64,000 nucleotides of DNA, taken from contig OY723288.1 in NCBI GenBank assembly GCA_963210315.1, forward strand, positions 1,612,001 to 1,676,000. Reading direction: 5' to 3'. The notes below the pieces were generated by a model, which was given only the letters and a program-made list of their open reading frames with translations, was not told the DNA's origin and ran no database searches. Positions 42,901 through 53,673 of the stretch are shown one piece after another; the stretch's first letter is position 1; each line of letters begins with the position of its first letter. Both the position numbers and the translations under genes were made by a program. This stretch comes from Rhynchopus euleeides. Lineage: Eukaryota; Euglenozoa; Diplonemea; Diplonemida; Diplonemidae.

Positions 42901-44930
42901 GGGAATCGTCCAAGTATGACAATGTACTGGGGGGAATCGGGGGGAATCGTCCAAGTATGACAATGTACTGGGGGGAATCGGGGGGAATCGTCCAAGTACG
43001 ACAATGTACTGGGGGGAATCGGGGGGAATCGTCCAAGTATGACAATGTACTGGGGGGAATCGGGGGGAATCGTCCAAGTATGACAATGTCCTGGGGGGAA
43101 TCGTCCAAGTATGACAATGTCCTGGGGGGAATCGGGGGGAATCGTCCAAGTATGACAATGTCCTGGGGGGAATCGGGGGGAATCGTCCAAGTACGACAAT
43201 GTACTGGGGGGAATCGGGGGGAATCGTCCAAGTACGACAATGTACTGGGGGGAATCGGGGGGAATCGTCCAAGTATGACAATGTACTGGGGGGAATCGGG
43301 GGGAATCGTCCAAGTATGACAATGTACTGGGGGGAATCGGGGGGAATCGTCCAAGTATGACAATGTACTGGGGGGAATCGGGGGGAATCGTCCAAGTACG
43401 ACAATGTACTGGGGGGAATCGGGGGGAATCGTCCAAGTACGACAATGTACTGGGGGGAATCGGGGGGAATCGTCCAAGTATGACAATGTCCTGGGGGGAA
43501 TCGGGGGGAATCGTCCAAGTATGACAATGTCCTGGGGGGAATCGGGGGGAATCGTCCAAGTACGACAATGTACTGGGGGGAATCGGGGGGAATCGTCCAA
43601 GTACGACAATGTACTGGGGGGAATCGGGGGGAATCGTCCAAGTATGACAATGTCCTGGGGGGAATCGGGGGGAATCGTCCAAGTACGACAATGTACTGGG
43701 GGGAATCGGGGGGAATCGTCCAAGTACGACAATGTACTGGGGGGAATCGGGGGGAATCGTCCAAGTATGACAATGTCCTGGGGGGAATCGGGGGGAATCG
43801 TCCAAGTATGACAATGTCCTGGGGGGAATCGGGGGGAATCGTCCAAGTACGACAATGTACTGGGGGGAATCGGGGGGAATCGTCCAAGTATGACAATGTA
43901 CTGGGGGGAATCGGGGGGAATCGTCCAAGTATGACAATGTCCTGGGGGGAATCGTCCAAGTATGACAATGTACTGGGGGGAATCGGGGGGAATCGTCCAA
44001 GTATGACAATGTCCTGGGGGGAATCGGGGGGAATCGTCCAAGTATGACAATGTCCTGGGGGGAATCGGGGGGAATCGTCCAAGTACGACAATGTACTGGG
44101 GGGAATCGGGGGGAATCGTCCAAGTATGACAATGTACTGGGGGGAATCGGGGGGAATCGTCCAAGTATGACAATGTCCTGGGGGGAATCGGGGGGAATCG
44201 TCCAAGTATGACAATGTCCTGGGGGGAATCGGGGGGAATCGTCCAAGTACGACAATGTACTGGGGGGAATCGGGGGGAATCGTCCAAGTACGACAATGTA
44301 CTGGGGGGAATCGGGGGGAATCGTCCAAGTATGACAATGTCCTGGGGGGAATCGGGGGGAATCGTCCAAGTACGACAATGTACTGGGGGGAATCGGGGGG
44401 AATCGTCCAAGTACGACAATGTACTGGGGGGAATCGGGGGGAATCGTCCAAGTATGACAATGTCCTGGGGGGAATCGGGGGGAATCGTCCAAGTATGACA
44501 ATGTCCTGGGGGGAATCGGGGGGAATCGTCCAAGTACGACAATGTACTGGGGGGAATCGGGGGGAATCGTCCAAGTATGACAATGTACTGGGGGGAATCG
44601 GGGGGAATCGTCCAAGTATGACAATGTCCTGGGGGGAATCGTCCAAGTATGACAATGTACTGGGGGGAATCGGGGGGAATCGTCCAAGTATGACAATGTC
44701 CTGGGGGGAATCGGGGGGAATCGTCCAAGTATGACAATGTACTGGGGGGAATCGGGGGGAATCGTCCAAGTATGACAATGTCCTGGGGGGAATCGGGGGG
44801 AATCGTCCAAGTACGACAATGTACTGGGGGGAATCGGGGGGAATCGACCAAGTACGACAATGTACTGGGGGGAATCGGGGGGAATCAACCAAGTACACTA
44901 ATTTGCTGGGGGGAATCGGGGAGTGCCCCT
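40000..44930. repeat. 4.9-kb minisatellite of 41-bp units
   Basis: The unit is AATCGTCCAAGTAYGACAAT + GTMCTGGGGGG + AATCGGGGGG, about 119 units, varying mainly at Y and M. Shortened 31-bp units lacking AATCGGGGGG recur near 40128, 41430, 42080, 43090, 43945 and 44640, showing that blocks of units were copied together. Each unit gives two G6 runs on the + strand. On the - strand all three frames stay open for over 1630 codons because the unit lacks stops and 41 is not divisible by 3. The array lies upstream of the transposase gene, within the same element. Confidence 0.95.
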
Positions 44931-44976
44931 ACAGGAGGTGGGGACCACTGTGAGTCACTACGAGTCACTATGAGTC

Positions 44977-45070
44977 ACGTGACTGGTAGCGAGGCCGGTC
45001 TGGACTTCTGGGTGGAATTTTCTCATATTGTCCCCACCCGGAGTTCCAGACCGGCCTCGCTACCAGTCAA
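44977..45070. repeat. Inverted repeat near the right end of the large element
   Basis: GTGACTGGTAGCGAGGCCGG and its inverse surround a short loop with TCTGGA/TCCAGA arms. The arms repeat the element's own terminal motif GGTAGCGAGG, so this may be a relic of a nested or duplicated terminus. Confidence 0.65.
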
Positions 45071-45195
45071 GTGACTCGTAGTGACTCGTAGTCAGCCAAA
45101 AACCTGAAAATTCACCCTTCTCCCCAGGCCAGCCAAAAAAGCCCCCTGACTCACTGACGAGCCGTGACGACCCGTGACTGGTAGCGAGGGCCCCC

Positions 45196-45998
45196 CGTGT
45201 CAGTGTTTGACTTTTTCGCAACTTCATTTCTTCCTTTTTCTCCCTCTCCAACCCCACCCGTGACACCACCAGGGTTTAGCTAGCCCTGGTCCGATTATCC
45301 CCGGTTCTTCGCTGAAGAGACGCGGCCGGGGGGAGGGGTACGAAGAGTACGCGTCGAAACCGGTGTCACGTCGTGTTGGGGAATCCTTCGGGAGTGCGAT
45401 ACTGAAGGGGAGGTGCTACTGCCCGTGCAGGGCGACACCGCCTTAAAACTTCATAACCACACACAAACCCTCTATTCCCCCAGGCCTGATGAGCAAACCC
45501 CCCTGCCCCATGTTGTGACTTCCTTTCTACCTTGCACAAAACATCCCATTTGCCCCTTTTCTTCCTTCGAAAGTGTTGTGACTACCCCCCCTTCCCCACC
45601 CCTCGGGAGTGCCACTCCTCTGGTGGTTAAAAGTGACCCGCCGTTGTGCCTTCGGCATCTGTTGCGTGTGCCGTCGTATGCTTCCTATGCACTAGTTATA
45701 GCTATCCGGGGGCGGTCTGCTGTCGCACCAGTGGGCTGCCCCACCTCTGCACCCTCGGTTTTTAAGATGTTCACCACAGCGGAGAATGATCCCCTTCTCT
45801 GTGGCGATCGAGCCAAGCTGGACGAGGTTCGCCTTCGGGCGAAGGTCATGTGGGCGGACAAAAGGTGCCTGCTCCTGAGACTCATCAGCAACCTGTTTCT
45901 TCCTTCAAGCCCTCAAGACTCTTGAAGCGGCCTGACTATTTAGTGTCTTCGTCGCAGCAAGGGGGCGATATATACCACCCTTTTTATTGATTTCACGT
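45196..45998. other. Duplicated host flank and unique spacer
   Basis: 45196 to about 45470 is repeated at 46108-46385 (CAGTGTTTGACTTTTTCGCA onward to ATAACCACACAC). 45907-45998 repeats 34422-34513. The middle about 430 bases are unique and include a weak frame from an ATG at 45767 to 45925 (52 codons, MFTTAENDPLLCGDRAKLDE) with no family. Confidence 0.6.
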
Positions 45999-46107
45999 GG
46001 GGGCCCTCGCTACCAAGTGTGACTGAGTGAGAAAAAGTGAGAAGTCAGCCATGTTTGGCTGAACACTGACGACTCGTGACTCACAGTGACTCGTAGCGAG
46101 GACCCCC
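45999..46107 (+). mobile_element. 109-bp MITE, copy B, at the duplicated site
   Basis: It has the same ends and length as the other copies. The target duplication CGT (45996-45998, 46108-46110) and flanks are the same as those of the 10.7-kb element, and it sits in the same orientation. Confidence 0.92.
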
Positions 46108-46485
46108 CGTAAAAAGTCAGTGTTTGACTTTTTCGCAACTTCATTTCTTCCTTTTCTCCCTCTCCAACCCCACCCGTGACACCACCAGGGTTTAGCTAGC
46201 CCTGGTCCGATTATCCCCGGTTCTTCGCTGAAGAGACGCGGCCGGGGGGAGGGGTACGAAGAGTACGCGTCGAAACCGGTGTCACGCCGTGTTGGGGAAT
46301 CCTTCGGGAGTGCGATACTGAAGGGGAGGTGCTACTGCCCGTGCAGGGCGACACCGCCTTAAAACTTTATAACCACACACACGCACCCTCTCTGTCTCTC
46401 TATCTCCATTAGCCTCACCCAACACACCAACCATTCGGCTGCCTTTGGTGCTGGGGAACTCGCATGAGGTGCGCTGCCCAGTAGG
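46108..46485. other. Second copy of host flank, leader of next gene
   Basis: It matches 45196-45470 closely. It contains the ACACCGCCTTAAAACTTTAT motif also seen near 19890 and 45440. No gene is present. Confidence 0.6.
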
Positions 46486-47343
46486 ATGGGGGGCGTGCTG
46501 ACACGGGGGCTGAGGCGGAAAGTGGCAAATGATGAGGTGGAGATGTTCTCGGAGATGACTCTGGCGAAGGCTAAGAGCCAGCCGGCATTGCGCTCGCCGA
46601 AGAGGAGGAAGTCGCTCGATTCGATATCGGGCAGCAGGCTGCGCAGGCGCCAAAGCCTGCCTGTAAAGCTGAAGCCGCAGGACAACACCAACCCCTGCGA
46701 GGGTGCCGTGCCGCCTCCCCTGCCGCGCACAGCAAGGCCTCCGCCACGTACTGTGGATGTCGAGGCAGACAAGGGCCTTCCGCGGGTCAACCGCGACAGC
46801 AACTCGGACAGGTCGCATCGGCTGAGCTCCGTTGGGGCGCATCACCCGTTGTCTCACGTCACGCAGACCGACAGCCTGGTGTGGGAGGGGAACTCTCGGT
46901 CGGTTTCTATTGGAGGCTCGCATTTCGACGACCAAGACCCCTTGGCTGCGAGCGGGAACAGTAACCACGTAGGAACGGCAACCACGCGGGGATCGGGTGT
47001 GCAGAAGGGGTCGGTCATCACGGCGAAAACTACTCGCCAGACAGAGTGTTCGTCCGCCAGGAAGACGCGATCTACCATCACGCCCGGGCGGGAGTCTGAG
47101 CGTTTGTCGGTCACGAGTCGGAAGACAGATGCGCGCGATAAAATCGAGGAATGGATGCACCTCGTGCCGGAACCAGCGCTGGTGGAGTGGAACACGCCCA
47201 TCGACGTGGTGGTGTGGCCGGAGAGGTCTGACGGGACCTCTAAGCAGCGGTCACGCAGCGAAGCGCAGCGGCTGATAAACATGAACCCGCTAGAGTCACT
47301 GAGTCTGAGGCGCTCTCGCTTAGGGGAGGAGAGGGGGTGCTGA
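46486..47343 (+). CDS. Hypothetical basic, low-complexity protein
   Basis: The 285-residue protein starts MGGVLTRGLRRKVANDEVEM. It is rich in Arg, Ser, Lys and Pro, with SPKRRKSLDSISGSRLRRR near 37-56 and no predicted membrane segment. A more ordered part lies near 222-250 (DKIEEWMHLVPEPALVEWNT). I recognise no domain. It is supported by length, + strand orientation like the other host genes and lack of repeats. It could be one exon of a longer gene. Confidence 0.45.
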   Translation: MGGVLTRGLRRKVANDEVEMFSEMTLAKAKSQPALRSPKRRKSLDSISGSRLRRRQSLPVKLKPQDNTNPCEGAVPPPLPRTARPPPRTVDVEADKGLPRVNRDSNSDRSHRLSSVGAHHPLSHVTQTDSLVWEGNSRSVSIGGSHFDDQDPLAASGNSNHVGTATTRGSGVQKGSVITAKTTRQTECSSARKTRSTITPGRESERLSVTSRKTDARDKIEEWMHLVPEPALVEWNTPIDVVVWPERSDGTSKQRSRSEAQRLINMNPLESLSLRRSRLGEERGC

Positions 47344-48460
47344 ATAATCTCCGAATATCTGGGAAGCAGTCCCCAGCAGTGGCTGAACCGAAGCTTGGAG
47401 GGGTGCACCTACTTTCTACGAAATTCGCAAATGCAGTGCACCTGGACAGCTCTGCTAAGATGTGGCACTACACTGCGCGAACAAGGATTCAAAGAAGCGT
47501 CGCGTGCGAGTTGGGTGTGCCGAGTGTTGAGTGCCTCGGTGATCCTGTCTCCCTGCGACACTGTTCCAATGTTGGTATCGTACATTGTTGGGTTCAGGTA
47601 CTGCGGAGCTTTCTCTCCTCTGACTCCTGTTTCAAAATAATTTTTGCACAATTATGGTGTTGCCACACCGTAGCCCCGCCTTCCACGGAAAGAAGCCTGG
47701 TGGTTGTCAGGTTTTGATGTCGCCTCATGCGAGGTTGGAGGGGCAGCTCCGTGCCATCGCCCACTGGCATCGCGTGCAACGGCACCTTCTTTAACCCGTT
47801 AAACTACGCCACGCTAGTTTGGCATCGAAGGTGTGATATAATTCGCCTTTCTGTACTTCGGAGCGAAGCCTCGCTGGCAACATTCATACCGTAAACGTAA
47901 CAATTCCGAACCGCAAGAAAAGTTACATCCACCTCCGTACATCCTGGAGGTACAGAACTTTCCCGCAAGTTGCGAGGCACACACGAAATTGACTCTGCGG
48001 CTGCAAGAACAGCATACCCCTCTGGACCGTAAAAAAGGGTGGATGTGTGCAATGCAAGCAAATGACAGATTTCTGTGTGTCGGTACTATTTCGGTCCAGA
48101 ACTATTGGTATTGCGTGTACCTCGGGTCAGAATTGTTGTTTACGGTATTTGTGCAGTGTCCTTTCCCCCCCCCCCCCCCGACCCCTGCTGGTGGAAAGGG
48201 TCTGGAAAAAACGGAAGAACCACCAGCCATAGATAGGTTGAGAAATGTGTGTTGTTGACCCAGACCACCAGCAGAAGTGGGGGCCAAAAGTGCCACACCA
48301 GTGTTCCTGCCCGCTCTGTACTAATGTGCCTCCATCTGTAGGCGTTGTTGATCACACGCACACAAACCCTTTTGCCACACGAAGGGGTGGAGTGTGAACA
48401 GATCATGCGTCTGCACATCGCGATCGTGCGTGAATACAACGAAATGAAAATAATCTCAGA
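47344..48460. other. Intergenic region with a diverged dispersed repeat
   Basis: A diverged copy of the repeat at 31465 and 53022 lies at about 47425-47490. A C-run is at 48167-48179. No gene is supported. Confidence 0.45.
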
Positions 48461-48569
48461 GGGGGCCCTCGCTACCAAGTGTGACTGAGTGAGAAAAAGT
48501 GAGAAGTCAGCCATGTTTGGCTGAACACTGACGACTCGTGACTCACAGTGACTCGTAGCGAGGACCCCC
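48461..48569 (+). mobile_element. 109-bp MITE, copy C
   Basis: It has GGGGGCCCTCGCTACC ends and target duplication AGA (48458-48460 and 48570-48572). Confidence 0.92.
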
Positions 48570-49421
48570 AGAGGAAAATCGTGCAAAAGGCGCAGTGTTA
48601 CTATTTTTTGGTGTTTTCTCTGAAGTGCTTCCGACGACCTGCTCCTTTTCTGTGTGTTTTGCTATCTCGTGTTCACATGTGCTCCACACCCACATCAAAG
48701 CAGCAGGCTAGGGTGTGATGGGGGGGTGGTGGAAGCGTCAACGCATTATTAAGGAAGAAGGAAGAACAGTCTACGCTTTTGCTGGATCCGACACCACCAC
48801 CCCTCCATCACACGCTTCATCATCCTGTGGGAGTGCTGGAGGAATGGTGTGATGTCGTATTCACTGTTACTTCACGATCCACCGGGGACACCGACAATTT
48901 CCATTTGCCCTGGTTGGTTTGTGTGTGTGGTGAGACTAGTGACACGACGAGTGTATTTTGAAGTGTTTCAACCCATTCACTCTGCGAGCGTGGTCCGCCT
49001 GGCCAAGGAGAGGCAATCCCTGCTGCAAGTGTCGGAGGCGGGAGAGCCCGCTTGGCCGTCGGACGTTTAATCTCTGCTGGGTACGCACACATACTTCCAA
49101 CGATATTGCATACATGCCACTTCAAAAGTTCCTTCCACGAGTTGTCTGTCCCTTCAACTTTGAATGCACGAGTTTTTTTTTCATCGACATTCGAACACTG
49201 AGCTGTATATAACTGACTTCACGCTGCTTACGGCTGACTTCACGCTGCCGCAAGCACCGAGGCGTTTCTGCCGCAGCCCCTCCATGGCATTTCTCCCAAC
49301 AAATCACTTTGTCAGGCGGAAATGCAGCGATCGGGGACATGCTAGGTGCTTGCCGTCACACACAGTCTCATGCGCCTGCCAGTCGCACGTCACCTTCCGG
49401 ATGATTTTTTTCCTCGTGTTT
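48570..49421. other. Intergenic region with dispersed repeat copy 2
   Basis: 48626-48782 is the second copy of the repeat at 16465-16595. The rest shows no gene. Confidence 0.5.
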
Positions 49422-49429
49422 CATGCGAT

Positions 49430-50627
49430 CAGGGTATAAGATAGACTTTTTTTCTGGCGCCGTTTTCCGGTTTTTCTGGTTTTGAAAATTTTTCGCGCGC
49501 GCCTTCGGCGCGCGCGACCCGCGCAAACCCTCCCAGAATCTGAGAGGGCCCAGTGCCTGCGCGCGTCCTGTCGTACTGAGGCTGCTTGGTGGGGCAGGCG
49601 CAGCAGCTGCTTTGAAAGTTTGGACTCTCGGCCAAAAAACCGGTCTGGTGCAATGTTTTTACGCAGGGGGGTCTGGGGGGCGGAGCCCCCCAGCCGCCGG
49701 AGGCCACGGTAGTGAACATCTGTTCCCTACAGTCTGGATTCGCTTGTAAGTAGGAAGGCTTCACTGTATCGCAGCCCGGCCAGCAGGAGATCACTGGTCC
49801 TTGAGGGTTCAACCTTCAGGGTGGAGGAGGACGTGGGAGCGACCACTCGTGACAGGTGTGCGTTGTGGGTGGAGTGGATGCACGGCAGACCTTGTCATGG
49901 CCAAAGGGTCCACGAGATCTCCGCCACGTAGAGCCTAGACGAGAGTTTTCGAGGAGATGGGCACCTAGCTGTGACGACAGGCAACAAACAAATCTCATCT
50001 GTTAGTTGCCCCCAATAGGCTTGGCGACCTTCAAGACTGCTTGAAAGTCGTTCGTGTTCTCGTCTCAGCCCTCCAGACAAGCAGATCTGTCTCGAGTTGG
50101 TGGGCTGTCGCCATGTATTCGATGGCACCGAGTGACGCTGCACAGAGGCAGACGACACGGTGAACTCCAGCGGAGGTTACCCTACCTCCGCTGGAGTACA
50201 CCGTGTCTCCCATGAGTCTCAACTAGCGGGAGTCTGAGCGTAAACTAGCTGGAAAATAGACTCCCGTCTCCAGTACAGACTGCAGTCTTAGACTCCCTCT
50301 TAGACATGGTGGCTGGAGTCCACCATGTGTGCACCTTCAAAACAGAAGAGACCTGCATGACGAGGGCATCACCACCCACCGGGCCACCCGCTAGGTCCAT
50401 TTTTTCTTCTCCGCTTCTCTGCCTTCTTTGGACTATTTGGGCTCTGTGCGGATCACGATGGGGTCACTTTCTATTTTTTTATGGCGTTTTTTCTGACTGT
50501 TTTACTGTCCCAAAGTCACAAAAAAAACCGCCAAAAATGAGACGGACCTTTTTTTTTTTTCCAGAAAACCGGGAACCGGGAAACCCTGGTTTTGAAAACC
50601 GGAAAACCAGACCTATCTTATCCCCTG
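49430..50627. mobile_element. hAT-like non-autonomous element, copy 2
   Basis: The 1198-bp element is nearly identical to 30086-31264, with the same ends and orientation. A perfect 8-bp duplication CATGCGAT flanks it (49422-49429 and 50628-50635). Small differences include a short divergent patch near 49915-49950. The high identity indicates recent movement of both. Confidence 0.92.
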
Positions 50628-50684
50628 CATGCGATCAACGCAAAACGTATTTTTCACGGTTTCCCTTTTCGTATTTCTCCTATA

Positions 50685-50793
50685 GGGGGTCCTCGCTACG
50701 AGTCACTGTGAGTCACGAGTCGTCAGTGTTCAGCCAAACATGGCTGACTTCTCACTTTTTCTCACTCAGTCACACTTGGTAGCGAGGGCCCCC
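50685..50793 (-). mobile_element. 109-bp MITE, copy D
   Basis: The target duplication is ATA (50682-50684 and 50794-50796). It lies only 49 bases from the end of hAT-like copy 2. Confidence 0.92.
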
Positions 50794-50796
50794 ATA

Positions 50797-52210
50797 TAAT
50801 GATCATGCATGAACCCCGTAATTGTATTCTTTACGCACACTTCAATGTGGGCTGAAATCGCCAGGTGCTTAATCGCGTATTTGTGTTCCTCACTCACGAT
50901 ACTATCATTCGCAGGAGTGTGAGTGTGAAAGAGCCACGTAAGTGCAGAACGAACATGGCACTTTTTTTTTAACTCGGTACCCGCTTCCCCACTCGTGCAC
51001 TACGTTCGTAGTGTTGGCTCACTCGTGTTCGTCTCGTGTCGGATGCAGGCCAGGGATAGTGCCCTGTTTGGTGCCGTTTGTTCCCGCGTGGGTACGCGGG
51101 TGGGTTGCCGTGCCTGGGCACGGAGACACCTCCCCATGTCGCCAAAATATTGCTTGCGGCCTGACTCTGCGGCCACGCTCCATTGTTGTTTTGTTTGCCC
51201 TTTTTTTAGACTGCTCCTGTCAGTCTCAAAAAGATAGCAGGCAACTTCATGCAATGAAGGAGGAAATCGGACACAAAGGAACAGCAGCACCGCAGCAGGC
51301 AGTGTTTACGTACGGTGTCAGCTGCAAGAAGAGCCACATCTCACCTCCGCACAGGTCGAGGTGTGTGCGCGTCACCACAACCTCTCCGAAAATTTCATGG
51401 GTAATGTGACTGACGTGTTTGATTTTTGCCCGGATTTGGCGCACAACCAACATCCCATTTCTTTTTTCCGCACACTCGTGTGAGCAGAAAGTCACCCACC
51501 ACAGCAAGCATCCAAACGTGCTCTACACTAACCCCAAAAAGTGTCACTTCAACTCTGCCGCTCTTTCTCTACTGTTGATACTTCGTTTGATGCGTTGACG
51601 CTTCCACACACACTTACAAACCCACTTGCCTGATGAAGGGGGTGGTGTGTAGAGTACGTTTGGCAGAGCTGAATGACACTTTCCGCGCGAAAGTCGTGTG
51701 CGTAACAAACAAAATACAGGCTAAGAGCGGTTGCTGCTGAATGGTGAAGTGACTTTTTGCATCCGATTTGATTCCCCCCGTCTCATTTGCTGCCGCATTT
51801 TGCGCTGTCTCCTCTCGGATGACTCATGATCTGTTGCAGTAATTTTTAGTCACGCTGCTGTCTGTACACGATCTAGCGTGGGGTACATATATTTTGACCA
51901 CAACAGGGCTCCCCGTCAGTGTCAAAAAAGATGGGCAGCGCTTTTGGAACAAAGGCAAGCTCCGCAGCAAGGCTGTGGGAGTTTACTTCTGTTGCCCGGA
52001 TTCGACAGCCCTCGTCTTGCAGGTTACATGTTGTTTGACTTTGTGCATAACGGCAGTCCGTGATTTTCTTTTTGTAAGTTCGGCGTAGCCAACTCAGGAA
52101 ATTTTTCACCGCGCGGATCCTTGCGAACACTTCACACGCCCGGCAGGCTGGTGGGGTGTTCTGCGTTCGAAGAACACAAACTGTCGTTGCTACCTTCTCT
52201 CTTGAGATTC
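50797..52210. other. Intergenic region, no gene seen
   Basis: 1.4 kb of lower GC than elsewhere, with short domain-free frames. A fragment of the GGAAGCGTCAACGCAT repeat lies inverted near 51588-51604. Confidence 0.5.
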
Positions 52211-52213
52211 ACT

Positions 52214-52322
52214 GGGGGCCCTCGCTACGAGTCACTATGAGTCACGAGTCGTCAGTTTTCAGCCAAACATGGCTGACTTCTCACTTTTTCTCACTCAGTC
52301 ACACTTGGTAGCGAGGGCCCCC
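52214..52322 (-). mobile_element. 109-bp MITE, copy E
   Basis: The target duplication is ACT (52211-52213 and 52323-52325). It is almost identical in sequence to copies A and D. Confidence 0.92.
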
Positions 52323-52325
52323 ACT

Positions 52326-53673
52326 CGGTTGCATTAGTTTTTAGCCATTCTCTTGCGCCGTGCCTTTCCAGGCCCGGTACATGGTGATCATGTGAGATAC
52401 ACTAGTGCACAGCTCTGTGTCCATATTTTCTCTACTTTCGATCGAAGTAATTCTGCTGTAAAATCTGCAGGAGACACCCACATGAGGTGATGAATGCATT
52501 GCCCTATTTTTTTGCGCTTCTACAGCTCAGAGAGTGGATGTATTTGAATCAAGAAAGGGGGTGCAGGTGGGTGTGTGGGTGCGTGGTTTTTCAACCACCA
52601 TCCACCACCCCACGCCCCGCTCCCGCTCCCAACCCTTGCACTTCGGGTGAGTAGGGCCAACACACACCCTGCCATCTGCCGGCCTGTATCATCATCATCC
52701 CACTTCGCTGTGGTGCACAGGGAACTGGAGGGAACGAGGGGATTGATTGTCGCAACAACGCTTGCGGAATCGCCCCTCCCCCTCCCTCGGCACATGTCCG
52801 TCTGATGGGAGCCAGAGTTCGTTCGGCACGTCACACCCTCCACCCCAGTACGGATGGCACTTATGGCACACGCATGAAGTGTAAAGGCGGGTGAGAAATG
52901 CAGCGGGCCACAGGGTGGTGGGAAGCGTCAATGCTTCAAATTACTTCAAATATGGATTTGCTCCGCCTTTTTGAGTTATGCTCACAGTGCAGGAGCGTGT
53001 CCGTGCGAACCCTTGCAAGGACAGTGCAGTGGACAGTTCTGACTAGAGCTGTGGCCACACTGCTCCAACAAGAATTCAGCTTGCAGAACATCACCACGCA
53101 ACAAGGCGCGTGGGGTGGGGGTGGGGTGGTAAAAAGCGAATTGGGTGTTTCTCGCGATCCGACGAATTAGACCTTGAAATCAACACATTCCTTCAACCGT
53201 ACCCCCTACACACCCACACCCCTGCAGGTCCTCTTTTCACCAGAGGGTGGCAAGGTGTCACAAAGGCAAACAACCTTACACACACACACACACACATCAC
53301 ACATCACAACCCCCCCCCCCCCCCCCAACCACCGAGCGGCTACTCAACGCACACGCTCCACATATGCATTAGGTTTGACCGTGTTTGACCACAGAGGGTG
53401 TGAGAGAAAAGAGGAGGAAGGTAGGAGGGAGGGAGGGAGGGAGGGACGAGGAGAGGCAGGGTGTGTGGCCCCCAACCACCACCACCACCACCCCCTCCCA
53501 CCTCCCCTCCCCCTCATCCCCCCCCCCCCCTGTAGTTTTTACACACAACACGCCTGCGATATCTGATTGGGGATCTCTGGAAAAATCTCTCTCTCTCCTC
53601 CCCCCGTGTGCACCTCTCTCTCTGCCGAGTCACTAAACGATACCCCACCCCACCCCCGCCCCTCCCCTCCGCA
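52326..53673. other. Intergenic region with dispersed repeat
   Basis: About 53022-53090 is an uninterrupted copy of the repeat that the GTCGA element interrupts at 31521. CA-, GGGA- and C-runs fill 53270-53530. There is no gene before 53674. Confidence 0.5.

Larger units (their letters stand above)
34514..45195 (-). mobile_element. 10.7-kb DNA transposon carrying a USP-DDE fusion gene
   Basis: The ends are GGGGGCCTTCGCTACC and inverted GGGGGCCCTCGCTACC (15 of 16 match), with a CGT target duplication (34511-34513 and 45196-45198). The 109-bp MITEs in this window have the same ends and 3-bp duplications. Just inside, the left end reads GTGAGAAAAAGTGAG as in the MITE's left side, and the right end has TGAC..GTGACT motifs as in its right side. 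Contents, right to left: an inverted GGTAGCGAGGCC pair (44977-45070), the 41-bp array, then the - strand gene. A 3-bp duplication and a DDE_4-type catalytic core suggest a PIF/Harbinger-like element. The family assignment is an inference. Confidence 0.8.

Noticed and set aside
39856-44898. Three overlapping - strand frames of about 1630-1680 codons
   Set aside because: They are the three readings of a stop-free 41-bp tandem repeat. Being open in all frames is a property of the unit and gives no evidence of protein.
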